From: Strigamia acuminata | Taxonomy: Eukaryota > Arthropoda > Chilopoda > Geophilomorpha > Linotaeniidae | Direction of reading: 5' to 3' | Length of the DNA stretch: 64,000 bases | Assembly (NCBI GenBank): GCA_949358305.1 | Contig: OX442319.1 | Span: 1,426,001 to 1,490,000, forward strand | Part shown: in pieces, positions 1 to 10,897 of the stretch | Position numbering within the stretch: position 1 is the stretch's first letter | Layout: the number at the start of each line of letters is the position of its first letter | Program-made: the position numbers and the translations under genes | The notes under the pieces: generated by a model | The model's database searches: none | What the model was told of the DNA's origin: nothing | Seen by the model: the letters and a program-made list of their open reading frames with translations, nothing else

Positions 1-284
1 TATTTTAACAAAACCCTGAATTTCATTTCTAATCGGTTTTTTTTTTTATTGACGCGCACAGAAGCGTTGTAGCATGTTCACACAATGTGGAATTTGCAAA
101 TTTGAGAAAGCGGCTTTCCCAAGGTTGATAAAACGCGCGCGATCGTGCGGAATATACAAATAAGTGAAATCCGCAAAATCAGCCATGAGACTGCGAACAG
201 GGGGTCAAGGTATAGGCCGCCGTAATGTTAAAAATAGGGTCCCTTTCGCACTCCGAGAAATCCGCATGCGCGCCATAAGGTTAA
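1..284 (-). repeat. Terminus of large repeat family, copy A (partial)
   Basis: Read on the minus strand this is the same sequence as the first ~280 bases of the repeats beginning at 24234 and 38477; I saw no clear difference. The homology stops at the same point in all three, at the motif TAACCTTATGG (here its complement CCATAAGGTTA ending about 283), and the outside flanks are unrelated. That makes it a true element end, not a chance duplication boundary. The body of this copy lies to the left of the window. The outer bases are TTAA here and at 38476 but ATAA at 24233, so a TTAA target, as in piggyBac-type elements, is possible but unproven. Confidence 0.8.
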
Positions 285-660
285 AAAAAAACAAAACAAA
301 CAAGAGAAAAAAATAAAATAAAATAAAATAAAATAAAAGGAGTCGGCGTCAAAGGAAACCGTGGTAGCGGCGCCAACGGGACGAATCCGATCTATCAATA
401 AGACGGGCGACCCGGCGCTGGCCGAGGAGGCGCGTGTCTGTCCGTCTGTCTGTCTGTCTGTCTGCTTGTCTGTCTCGTTTCGAAGTTGACGGATATGTTA
501 GTCGATTTCTTTTGTTTTATCATCTATTTTGTTGTTCATTCCCTCTTTTACACGGTCGCGTCGAAACGTAACGACACCACCGCCCCTCGTTACGTCGTTC
601 CCGGCGGCCGTCGCTCGCCCGACGCGCTCTCGCGCGCTCCCGTGTCCCCCGCACGCGCCT
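285..660. other. Intergenic low-complexity sequence
   Basis: Contains an AAAAT run (about 309-338) and a TCTG microsatellite (about 433-475). The stretch 341-430 is open in one plus frame and could be part of an exon, but no splice phase joins it to the open frame at 663-974, so I do not call a gene. Confidence 0.4.
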
Positions 661-662
661 AA

Positions 663-974
663 ACGCGGTCACGTCGCAGAAGCGCGCCGATCCAGTGCCC
701 CGATCAAAGACGTTTTGTTTCGATTTTATCGTCGCTGCGTGAGGAGAAGACAAAGACGACGACGACGACGACGACGAAGTTTGGAAAGAGAGTCGAGAGG
801 CTGACGAGGAAGATGCGGGAGAAGACAAAAGTGGTCGCGTTGAAGTTGAACTTGACGAGGAAGAGGCTCGGGGGCCCGGGGACCGACCTGTACGAGTTGG
901 GAGCGGATGAGTTGGAGACGGTGGACGACGAGGACGAGTCGTTTGTTTGTAATAATAACGATGTAATGATGTAA
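663..974 (+). CDS. Probable terminal coding exon, unknown basic/acidic protein
   Basis: The plus frame is open from the codon after TAA (660-662) to the TAA at 972-974. The predicted C-terminal part has a threonine run from an ACG repeat (about 757-776), then a lysine/arginine-rich helix-forming segment (motif TRKMREKTK), then an acidic tail (VDDEDES). No in-frame ATG occurs before the basic segment, so this is more likely an internal or last exon than a whole gene; a CAG acceptor-like site ends at 679. It is convergent with the zinc-finger gene at 1075-1624. I do not recognise the family. The antisense serine-rich ORFs over the same bases look like shadows of the GA-rich coding strand. Confidence 0.35.
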   Translation, partial: TRSRRRSAPIQCPDQRRFVSILSSLREEKTKTTTTTTTKFGKRVERLTRKMREKTKVVALKLNLTRKRLGGPGTDLYELGADELETVDDEDESFVCNNNDVMM

Positions 975-1074
975 TAATAATAATAATAACAACAAAAACA
1001 ACAACCACAACAATTACAATGGTTAATGTGGATTTATTTATTTTTTTTTTTTATTTTATTTATTTTTTTTTTTT

Positions 1075-1624
1075 TTATATATTTGAGACAATACAATAAA
1101 AGAAAAAGATCAAATTAACGAAATCCTGTGCGCCTCCGTCCAATGGCCAATCAGGTTGTCTGGAGAGGTGTGTCTCCGCACAAAACGGACAGCGTCTGCC
1201 GTGTTGGTGCATCTGCCCCAATATCTAAAAGAAGGGGGGGAAGGGAGAAAGAAACGAATTAGTTGGTTGGTTAACTAGACGAAGGAGTTAAATGCTCACC
1301 AACGCTAGATGAGCGGGCTCGCGCGAATACATCCGTAGCAATCCCCGGATGGCCTCGTCCGCACCTTCACGGATGTCGTGTCGCTGTCGCCAGTGGCGGA
1401 AGATGTCCATGTAAAAGTAGCCGTCCGGGTCTGAAATAAATAAGAAAAATAAAAATAAAATAAAATAAAATATACGTAATAAAAGAAAATGAAAAAATAA
1501 AAAGAAAATGGACGACTAATAAGTAGATAAATAGATGTTTCTCACCGTTTGGGTGCTCGCCGCACAAAACGCAGTAATACGACCTACCGCCCTCTTCTCT
1601 GCGTGGTGCTGGTGCTCCGTTCAT
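1075..1624 (-). pseudogene. Decaying paralogue of zinc-finger gene at 20604-21123
   Basis: Three exons align with the copy at 20604-21123: exon 1 is 1546-1624 (ATG at 1622-1624), exon 2 is 1300-1430 and exon 3 is 1075-1224. Exon 2 is 131 nt in both copies. The first finger survives as CVLC in exon 1 and HWRQRH in exon 2, and the second CxxC as CPFCAET in exon 3. Three lesions suggest decay. Exon 3 has one extra base relative to the paralogue, so the second histidine pair (HWTEAHR) lies in another frame and the read-through tail ends at 1075. The acceptor of the 5' UTR intron is CGG where the paralogue has CAG. The matching donor has become a microsatellite. It might still make a one-finger protein of about 119 residues. 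Not recognised as a named family. Confidence 0.6.
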
Positions 1625-1710
1625 CTTTCTTTCTTCCGTGTGGGAGACGAATAAAGAATTAATTAATTAATTGAAAATAAATTGGAAAGGGAGATCACAC
1701 AAAGCATCAA

Positions 1711-1718
1711 ACTTACTC

Positions 1719-1753
<35 letters not shown>

Positions 1754-1754
1754 A
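1711..1754. repeat. (ACTT)n microsatellite over a 5' splice site
   Basis: On the minus strand this reads as repeated GTAAGTAAG, overlapping copies of the splice-donor consensus. In the paralogous gene the same place (about 21192-21200) is a single donor GTAAGT after CGTTG, so the array seems to have grown from the donor. Confidence 0.8.
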
Positions 1755-1858
1755 ACGAAGACGATGTGGCGACGGGGACCGGGCGGATGATGAAACGCGC
1801 ACTTGATCTACGTTGTCGTGACACTTGATGTCGAGACCGCAAACCATTTCGTCTGGAC

Positions 1859-1862
1859 TACG
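1859..1862. repeat. Target-site duplication TACG (left) of Gypsy-1
   Basis: TACG directly precedes the left LTR and is repeated directly after the right LTR at 18989-18992. A 4-bp duplication fits Ty3/Gypsy integration. Confidence 0.9.
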
Positions 1863-3775
1863 TGTGACGGTGACGACCACAACTCCCATTTAACAATGGT
1901 ACCGGGAAGAGATCGCGATAAATAACAGTGAATACAATACGAGATAAATACAAGACAGTTTATTGTTGGCAAACAATATGCAGTGAGCTAAATTATACAT
2001 AAGACTAATGCCAACATTTGGCAAGTTAACTGACTATTAAACTATACAAAGCATAGGCCAATTGGCCCTAAAATAATATCATTACGTGTTCTGGGATAAG
2101 GGAGCGGTTTCCCCATCGCTCGACCTGGTTTACAGATGTCATCTAAGCCGGATGGCTGTGTCCTGGAGTCCGATATGGTTTCGCTGGTTTCCTTGGTTCG
2201 CTGTGTAAATTATCGCACGTCGATAAATCGAATGATCTGAGCATTGCGGTTGACTTTGTCTGCACCGCCACAACTTTGGGAGGATATTGGTGTAAGTAAA
2301 TGTATTCATTTACTTATCAATATTCCGCTTATGAATTATATTTAATTCATATCGTTGTGAATTCTTATTTAGATATTTTGTGGATAAGTTGTCGTCAACT
2401 TATCGGTTACATTTGCGTCTTTGATGTAATCGTGATCGTAATTAAGTCTTCTGACTTGGTTAATCAACTTGTCGCCAAGTTAATATTTAGCTGTTATAAA
2501 TAAAATGAAGATTAGGCTTCCCGTCGCAACACACAATTGCCGTCGAAAGAAAATATACGCCTTGCAATGCAGAACGGTATCAAGCGTCCCCTGCGTCGCG
2601 ACACGGTCGTTCGTCTGGCGATTGACGGCATCACGTACACAGGAGTCGATAGCTCGCGGCTCCGCACAGCAGTATAATCTCTCGCGGTACTAATAATAGA
2701 CCGACTACTTTGGCATCGAATACCATGAGAATCAGCTTGCCAAACACTTGGTGCTACTCGTGGTTACTGTAAAACAGACTGCTTTGGCACCATCCGGTGA
2801 AGGAACTAATTCTCAACAGCAACGATGCTACTTGCGGTAACGGAATACGTTCATACCGAGAAAGACCACATGGTCCTGTCCGGAGGATACTGAATTGCAC
2901 AACGGCGGGTTCTCCTTCGGCGTCGCAACCGTAAACTGTAACATTTATGCAACATAATGATCCCAGCACTTCGACTTCAATTGCCGGCGGTGGCATGATT
3001 CTGTAGAATCATGCAACGGTTCTTTGTGAATAAATCAACAAAGAACCAAAAGGTTTTTTTACGTGAACAACGAATCATATTTCTTAAGTAACAATACCAA
3101 ACAGAAAATAATCAAACAGAGCTGCCGGATGGCCGGTTGTTTGGGTTTATATAACCTGACTGGATTAAGGATTAATCCAACTATCCAATTGGAACATTGG
3201 TTCCATGAATTCCTCCAATCCCGTATCACCGGAAGTGGATACGGAGGAGCAATATGCTAATTCACACCACAACCGGAACTGGATACCCAGGACCGGAAAT
3301 GGATCCACCAATCACATTGATCGGTTGACCGATTGATCGCTAAACATTCTGTCTTGCAGAAATGGAAGTTACATTGTATTTAACAATGTCAGATATTTAA
3401 TATATATTTATATTAATATTTAACACAATTTATTCACTTGATTAACTATATGTTTATATTTAATCATGAGGTTTTCAAGTTCGTATTCGAATTTACCGCT
3501 AATTGCGATCGCGCCATCTAGTGGCAATATGGAGCATTGACAAATGCGGGTTTTAGCAGACGACTCTTCGTAATTCGGCCGTGATATATTTATATCATGT
3601 AGAAATGAGTGTTCATTAATAATAAACGAACATCTTTGTATTTGAAACATCCCAAATATCTTTATTTAGGAATTATACCAGTTTTACACAGAATAAATTC
3701 GAGATATCATGATAATGGCGCAACAGCGCTTCTTTCTAAGAAAATAGGCATTTATAGCCATTGTAAACCGTCACA
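1863..3775 (-). repeat. Gypsy-1 copy 1, 3' LTR
   Basis: This is the downstream LTR of a minus-strand element and abuts the polypurine tract. It is unusually long for Gypsy. It contains many short hairpins (for example around 2380-2410 and 2450-2490) and only short ORFs, none shared with a known protein. Confidence 0.93.
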
Positions 3776-3788
3776 CATCCCCCTTAAT
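3776..3788 (-). other. Polypurine tract of Gypsy-1 copy 1
   Basis: On the minus strand it reads TTAAGGGGGATG directly before the LTR start, the usual plus-strand primer position. Confidence 0.85.
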
Positions 3789-4223
3789 AACACAATTATA
3801 TAAAATTTTATAGAATTTTCGTTATTCTCCTAATTAGCATAAATGCTATTTTCGGACCTGATGTATCTTGGAGATACTGTGACTACCAATTTCGAATTTT
3901 CTCGAAGGAGAAATTTTCTTCTTCACGCCGAGGTCACGTGTTCGTCTCTTTCAGACGAAATTAATCACCGAAGTTTTCTCTTGTCCACGAATCTCGAGGT
4001 TTTCTTGAAAGAAATCGCGACGAACTTTTCTATTGACGCAGGTGTCAAAGTTGACTCGCACATGTGTGTGAAGTTAGTGAGAGAACAAGTCCTCTACTCT
4101 CTACCCGGGGTATTTTCACTATACCCTCCTATAGGTTATGATTTAACCATAATTAATTTGTGGGTCAAAAGTGACCCGATTTTTTATCTTTTTTAAATTT
4201 TTATTTAAAAAAATACGCTATCA
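3789..4223 (-). other. Gypsy-1 copy 1 short 3' non-coding region
   Basis: Only about 440 bases separate pol from the polypurine tract. The second copy has about 3 kb here with an additional ORF (48902-50578). Homology with copy 2 runs from the end of pol to about 3890 and then stops, so this copy lacks ORF3. Confidence 0.8.
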
Positions 4224-7200
4224 CTAGCGGCGATCTTGAATCAGATGTATAAAATCTGTTGTGCATTCTTGATCTGTCGTAGAAATTCGCTTCGTACGAG
4301 GTTGCAGTTGTGAAAGTTCACAACTTCTTTTCCTTTTCCTAAGGTTATAATCATGTTTTGGATTATTAACTACGATGTCGCTTTCTTTTGAAGCGGGTGT
4401 TGTAACTTCTTCGGGATCTAATTCCATATTAGCAGAATTATTTCCTAATTCTTGATTATTTAATTCACTTGAATTATTTACGGTTGAACTTTCGTTCATC
4501 CAATCAGGGTTTGGGTGATTCTCTACTCTTCCACTCTTTTGGTCGAGTGTCCAAGTCTCAATCGGGTAAGATGGGATATAAGGTGAGAGATCATCAGTAT
4601 TTATGGATGGTTCTATTGATCCATCAACTAATTTTCTCAACTTATAAGCACCTCCAGGTAAAACTTCCGTAATTTCCCACGGTCCATCTCGTTTCTCGGC
4701 GAAACCTTTAGTAATTCCTTTCTCTTTATTTGAAAGGATGTGAGTGGCTTTCCATACCAAATCACCGACAGTATATTCACAAATGTGAAATTTATTTCTG
4801 TGAATCTTGTCGTGTCTCTCATAATTTGCTTGAATACGCAAATGCATCTCTTGATGTGCTCTACGTAAAATTCCAAGTAAATTATATACGTATTCTTCCG
4901 GGTTATTCTTGTCAAATGCATTTGCATGTTGAATGATCCGAGGATCAAAGGGAAGAGGTACATTTCTTCCTGTGTTCAATAAGAATGGCGTTGCGCCTGT
5001 AGCTTCTGATTTAGCCGTTCTCGAGGCAAATGCAAATTCGTTTAAGAATCTCGGCCAATGGGAGTGAATGTCTGAATAAAGAGCCAGCATTATTTTGATG
5101 TCTCTATTGGCCCTTTCCGTAGGATTGGCCTGAGCGTGATATGGACTCACATGAGCCATTCTGATGTTGCGTTTTTTACAAAACTCTTCATAAATCGTGG
5201 ATATGAATTGGCTCCCGTTATCACTAACAATTTTCTTTGGGTATCCCCATCTATGAATCACTTCTCCTAACCTATTCACAATAGATTCACTAGATGCCTT
5301 ACTTAAAGGGAATAATTCTACCCATTTAGTACATTGATCTATAATTACTAATACAAATCTGTATTGGCTTCTTCCTGTCGGTTTGGGACCCATTAAATCA
5401 ATGCAGATTACTTCCCACGGGTAAGACATGTTATGAGGAGTGTAACTCGCTCTATGCTTTTTATGTTGACAGGGCTTGTATTGCTGGCAATGAATACAAC
5501 TTCGGACGTAATTGCGAGTATCTTTATTCATCTTCGGCCAGTAATATATAAGTTTTGCTCGTTCGAGCGTCTTACTCATCCCTGCATGTCCACTTAATGG
5601 ATGTCCGTGACAGGCAAACAGTACTCTTCGTACTAATGACGGTGGAATGACAGCTTTAAATCCGTTTCCAGAGTCATTCAATTCCTCTTCAAACGTTGGT
5701 TTGAAATAAATCAGCATTTCATTACCATTTTCTTCTTGAAAATCTAATTGGTAACCTTGGACTGCTTTCATCCATTCTTTAGTTTTCTTAAACTTTCTTT
5801 GTTCGATTTCATCTCGTTTCAGATGATCGATTATTATTCTACACTCTTTGTCGGCTAGTTGAGCTTCTATAATTTCTTCTCGAGTCGGTGGAACTTCCTT
5901 TAAAACTTCCGTTAAAGCACTAAATAGTGTTTCTTCTGTAGCTTCATCCATTTTCTCCCCCTTTTCCAAAGTATTGTATAATAATTTGGAATAATCGAAA
6001 TGAAGCTGCACATTCGTTAGAAATTGGCAATCTTCTTTATTATTCCTTCGAATAATTTCTCGATTTCCGTCCCATTCTGGCCAGAATTGAGTAATCTCGA
6101 TTGGCTCACAATAATCATTCTCTGGAATGTCTTCGATCTCCAAAGGCGCTCTCGAGAAGGCGTCGGCAACTTGGTTCTGGGTACCCCGTCGATATTTAAT
6201 CTTAAAGGCGCCACATTGAAGTTTAATTGCCCAACGACCAAATCGTCCCGATGGTTCTGGTGTTCCCATCAGCCATTTTAATGCTTCGGCGTCTGATTCC
6301 AAAGTAAATGTCGTATATTCGATATACGGTCGGAATTTGTCGACTGCCCATACTACTGCTAAACACTCGAGTTCGGGTGTTGAGTAGCGTACTTCTGCCC
6401 CTCGTAAGACTCGACTAGCATAAGCTACGGGTCTAGGAGTCATGATCATTTCTCTTTTTCCTTCATCGAAGAATTCTACATCTTGGCATAACACACTACC
6501 AAGTCCATCATGCGATGCGTCTGTCAAGATTACGAATGGTTTCATCATATCTGGCATTAACAAAACCTGTGTTTCGTCACATAAAATATTTTTTATTGTT
6601 TCAAAAGCTTTCTCTTGTTCTTCTCCCCATTCGAACACTGCTTTATCATGCATCATGCTAGTTAGAGGCCTAGCAATTTTTGCATGTTCGGGAATAAATT
6701 TCCGGAAGAAATTTGACAAGCCATGAAATCGTTGAATATCCTTGGAATTCTTAGGAGTTGGATATTTCCTAACGGATACTATCTTGTCTGGGTCAGGTGC
6801 TAATCCGGTTGGAGTTATCAAATGACCCAAAAATTTGAGTGTAGTTTTTCCAAATTTTGATTTTTCCTTATTTACTGATAAGTTGGCTTTATCTAGTCTT
6901 TCCAACACATCTTTGATATGTTCAAGATGTTTCTCCCAAGTGGTGGAGAAGATTATCACGTCGTCCAAATAGACTAACGCGTGTTTGTATAATGCTTCGC
7001 CCATCACTCGTTCCATTAAGAACTGAAATGTACATGGCGCATTGCAAAGACCAAAAGGCATGCGGACAAATTGGTAATTGCCTTTCGGAGTATAAAAGGC
7101 TGTTTTCTGTCTATCTTCCTCGTCCATCTCGACCTGATAATAACCTTTGGTAAGGTCAAGAGACGTGAAATATTTTGCCTGATTTGTATTGTGGAGTAAC

Positions 7201-8518
7201 AAATCAATACTTGGCATTTGTATGGCGTTGATTTCGGTGATTGCATTCAACCACCGATAATCGATACATAAACGATAAGTACCATTTGGTTTGGCTACGA
7301 TCACTGGATGACTTATGTAAGGTCCAGTAGCTCTTTCGATCAAATTATCCGCTTCTAATTCTTCTACTAATTTAGTCATAATGGCTATTTTAGCAGGGTT
7401 ATACATTCGAAATGGTTGTTTTTTCCACGTTACATCCTTTTTAAAGGTGATTTTATGCTTTATTATGTTAGTACATCCGACTTTATCTCTAAAGACGTTC
7501 TTAACACTAGCAATTACTTCGCGTAATTTACTTTTTTCCTCATCTGAACAGTCACAATCCTTTACCAGCAATTCTTCCCAATTATCTGGCGTGTGTGTGG
7601 CTGTTGCGTTGTCAGTCAACACTTGTACTCGAGCTAAATTACAATTTAACTCGTCAGTTTCGTAGGGTGCAGTCCAGTCGGACTTGCTGTTGCAAGTAAA
7701 TACAGCTCGTGCTGGATTTAAATTAATTTTGGTTCGGCGCATAAAATTATGTCCGATAATTAATCCACACACATTATTATCCAAAATGATAAAATTTATT
7801 GGTGTGAATTCTGCTCCATCTGCCCATTGTACACACAAAGTAATTTGTCCTAGTGGAATATGAGTAACTCCAACTGCACAAACTCTCATGTGTTTTGGAC
7901 AATCTTGTATGAAATCGGGAGATGCACAAGTTTTACTTAGTAATTGCAACCCAATAAAACACTGTGTGGCTCCTGAGTCCATCAAAGCATTGTAGGTGAG
8001 TCCACCTATTGTAATTTTCATTCGGGGGTCGTCGATGTGATTTCCCAATTTATTAATTCATTCGATGCCATCTTTTCGTTTTAACTGATTCTCGTTAATG
8101 TAAGATTTTAATCTCGCAAATCTGGAGGATTTGGAGTCGGGATTCAAATTATCAATCATTGATTGTAAATTCTCGAATACTCCTCCACTAGAACTGGTGG
8201 ATTCATCACGAATATTAAGATTGGATGTATCTTGTATCAATCTAACTAAAGATTCGTCCCCCTTATCTAGAGAAAACAGGTCGTCGTGAAAATTCAAGAA
8301 CGGGTTTGCTGTCTCCTCTGCCGAAAAGGGCGTATTTGACGCGATTTTAAACTTATAATTCCAGTTCCTTTTCCGTGTCTTCCGGTTAGGACGAGCACGC
8401 TTAATTTCTTTATCTTGAATAGTTAAATTATCCAAAGTTTCGGAAAGTGCTTGTTCCAAGTCTGGTGGTAAAATTCCTTCGGAATTATTAATAGGGGGCT
8501 CGAGGACCCCCGCCACTA
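4224..8518 (-). pseudogene. pol: Gypsy-1 copy 1 pol (protease-RT-RNase H-integrase), one nonsense mutation
   Basis: The frame is the same as the intact 51389-55681 copy but is broken by an in-frame TGA at 8058-8060 where copy 2 has CGA. Downstream of the break the order is protease (DSGATQ), reverse transcriptase (YLDD at about 6960-6971, LDLTKGYY), RNase H, then integrase with an HHCC finger, catalytic D (CIDLMG), DNG and E (NPTERAN). Every other motif I checked is present. The start is not an ATG: the frame is entered by -1 frameshifting from gag at 8519-8525. The stop lies upstream of the protease, so it should abolish enzyme production from this copy unless read through. Confidence 0.92.
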
Positions 8519-10897
8519 GTTTTTTGGAACCGGTGGGGTTTCAGTAATTGGTGCCGTAGTAGCGTTCTTCGGGTCTAAGAATTTACTAAATAAATCCGAC
8601 ACTGTCTTACTTATCGTTGTTTGCATACTGTTATTCATATCAGTTTTTAACTCTTCCATTTTTTGATCAATAGCTTCGGCAGTTACCCAATTTTGGCGTG
8701 GTCGCTTAAATTCGTTCGGCTGCTGATTAGCGCCATTGTTATTGGAATTATTATTTCCAGGGAAATTATTGCTAAATTTTCGCTTTGGAAGCAGAGGACA
8801 TTCTCTTTTGAAATGACCTGGTTGTTTACAATGAAAACATTTCCCTGTCTGATTTTCCGACATGGCACATAATAAGTTATCCATTGATACATTATTCTCC
8901 GTTAATTCATTGACTTCGATCGTTTCTTCTTCCGACTCTATTTCCATCATTTGAGTGGATCGAGCAGAAGGTCTCGTATTTTTGGTATCTTTAGAATACT
9001 TCTGGTTGTTAGATACTACTTTATCAATTTCTTTGGAATTCTCTGTACGAATCCTTTGAGGTTCAAAGAGAGCTCTATTCGTTCGTACGAATTGGAAAAT
9101 TTTATCTACTGAATCGCTCCTGTATAGATTTCGATCGATTAATCTATTGTAACTTGTCCAATTCAAGTTGTCGAAAAGTGTGGCAACATTTCCTCTTTCG
9201 GAGTACGATCCTTGGGCTTTAGTGAATCTGACTAGAAATTCATATAAAGGTTCATCGTCTCCTTGGATTACTTTTCGTAAATTTCGGAGTCGAGTAGTTG
9301 GAATCATGTCGAATTCCTCACGAAATAATTCTACGAAGGTTTCCCAATTATTAAATTTGGTTTTATTCTCGTCATACCATTGTTGGGCTAATCCTGACAA
9401 GTAGGTGGGAATACCTTGATTTACCATTTCGTCCAGGGTTAGTCCTTTGGAAATGGCTACTGTTTTAGCTACTGATAAAAATTTATCTATATCCTCCTGT
9501 TTTCCGTCGAAAATTGGGAGGTCTTGTCCTTTGAAAAAGACTTTACTGGGTCCTGGATTATTAGATCGTTGAGGCCCAGCAGTTTGTTGAGTTTGAACGA
9601 ATGTGTCCATTCGACTATCCAGTTGTTTTTGGAATTGGGCGGCCATATTCTGTTGCATCTTTAAAATATATTCAAACGAAATATTGGTTTCTTCCGTGGG
9701 AAGTCTAGTTCCGGTAGAGCTTCCTGCAAAAGAGTGTGAACTTGGAACGTCACCTGTTGACGTACGTGAGGGGTTTGACTCGTCTCGAGTTTCACTTCCG
9801 TGACTAGCATGGGTGGATGCCGCAAGGTTAAGACGAGAATTTAGGAGCTTTTCTCTATTTCTTTGGCTGCTTTCGGCGCGATGCAAAAGATTTGTCGTTT
9901 CGTTGAGTTTCTTTCGTTGTTGATCCAACTCATCCCGCTGTCTCTGGATTTCATCCAAAAGTTTGTTGAAATCTACACTCGGTACTTGATCTTGTGAGAT
10001 CTTATCTTGGCTGATAACAACTTGTTGGATATCTTCAACCTCTGCCGCCTTCTGACGAATTTCAGCTTGTTTAGTAGCTTCTTCGTCGAGCTGATTTTGA
10101 CGAATTTTTTCGTCGTTAATCTTCTTTTGATTAATTGCTTCTTGTCGAAGTCGCTCTTTTTCCACTTCGTCTAATCTCAATTGTTCTTGTCGATTTTGAG
10201 GTAAGACTGGAGATGGTAGTGGAGATAATTTCCGTCGAATGGCGGATTTATTGCCTCGCCCTCTAGGGGTTTGTTTGGCAAAATGTCTCGTCCCATTCTC
10301 CGTATAAATATGTGGATTGGGTTGCTTTTTAGCATTTTCAGGTTGAAAAGTTGAAAAATTGGATCCTCCTACCTCCGAAATACTTGGAGTATTGTGGTAA
10401 CTGGCGTTGCGGGAGTGAGGAGTTCTATTTCCTAAACTGGACTGATCAAGCGATTCCTTGCTTGATGTTCGAAATAATTCTCGAATATCTTGGTTACGAA
10501 CCGACGGAGTTTTAATTCTTGCTTGATCTCCCAACTTACGTTGTGGAGTTTTAGATCGTGATCTGTTTTCTTCAGACAGATCTCTTGGCGACGGGATTGG
10601 GTCCTTTCCAGAATTATGGTTCGCCGAACTCTCCTTCGAAAGTTCTGCTCGTTTTTCTGGAGTTGGATTAATACGTATGTTACGTAACGCCCGCTTCGTC
10701 ACAAATTCAGAAGCTTCGATTATGGTTTTGAACTGAGTTCTATCTAGTTCGTAATGCGTACAAAACTGTGTGAGTTCATCGGGAATCATTTCCGTTTGGT
10801 CACAAAGTTTTACATAACTTGAATCCAAGCTAACTATTTCTTCTACGGCCTTTTCTTCAGCCACTTTTTCTTCGTTAGGAAGATTGTTTGGATCCAT
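8516..10897 (-). CDS. gag: Gypsy-1 copy 1 Gag
   Basis: A 793-residue ORF starts at ATG (10895-10897). The N-terminal half is hydrophilic and charged. Around residues 230-345 it is strongly coiled-coil-like (QKKINDEKIRQNQ; IQRQRDELDQQRK). A retrotransposon gag capsid domain follows at roughly residues 455-610 (motifs IFDGKQEDIDKF and WETFVELFREEF). One CCHC zinc knuckle, C-x2-C-x4-H-x4-C, lies at about 687-700 (CFHCKQPGHFKREC) and should bind genomic RNA. The stop TAG at 8516-8518 directly follows a slippery heptamer. No internal break is seen. Confidence 0.93.
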   Translation of the reverse strand: MDPNNLPNEEKVAEEKAVEEIVSLDSSYVKLCDQTEMIPDELTQFCTHYELDRTQFKTIIEASEFVTKRALRNIRINPTPEKRAELSKESSANHNSGKDPIPSPRDLSEENRSRSKTPQRKLGDQARIKTPSVRNQDIRELFRTSSKESLDQSSLGNRTPHSRNASYHNTPSISEVGGSNFSTFQPENAKKQPNPHIYTENGTRHFAKQTPRGRGNKSAIRRKLSPLPSPVLPQNRQEQLRLDEVEKERLRQEAINQKKINDEKIRQNQLDEEATKQAEIRQKAAEVEDIQQVVISQDKISQDQVPSVDFNKLLDEIQRQRDELDQQRKKLNETTNLLHRAESSQRNREKLLNSRLNLAASTHASHGSETRDESNPSRTSTGDVPSSHSFAGSSTGTRLPTEETNISFEYILKMQQNMAAQFQKQLDSRMDTFVQTQQTAGPQRSNNPGPSKVFFKGQDLPIFDGKQEDIDKFLSVAKTVAISKGLTLDEMVNQGIPTYLSGLAQQWYDENKTKFNNWETFVELFREEFDMIPTTRLRNLRKVIQGDDEPLYEFLVRFTKAQGSYSERGNVATLFDNLNWTSYNRLIDRNLYRSDSVDKIFQFVRTNRALFEPQRIRTENSKEIDKVVSNNQKYSKDTKNTRPSARSTQMMEIESEEETIEVNELTENNVSMDNLLCAMSENQTGKCFHCKQPGHFKRECPLLPKRKFSNNFPGNNNSNNNGANQQPNEFKRPRQNWVTAEAIDQKMEELKTDMNNSMQTTISKTVSDLFSKFLDPKNATTAPITETPPVPKN
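8519..8525 (-). promoter_or_regulatory. Programmed -1 frameshift heptamer A AAA AAC (gag-pol)
   Basis: The last gag codons read CCA AAA AAC TAG on the minus strand. The heptamer A AAA AAC is in the gag zero frame and touches the stop codon. Slipping back one base opens the frame that runs into pol (…CTA GTG GCG). The same site occurs at 55684-55690 in copy 2. The heptamer class is well established for -1 frameshifting; its use here is inferred. Confidence 0.8.

Noticed and set aside
520-1008. Antisense ORFs rich in serine or leucine over 520-1013
   Set aside because: They mirror a GA-rich plus-strand coding exon with ACG repeats; no domain or splice support on the minus strand.
1863-3775. 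Short ORFs repeated in all three Gypsy-1 LTRs (for example 2300-2503)
   Set aside because: They lie in LTR DNA, are repeated only because the LTRs are near-identical, and show no domain.
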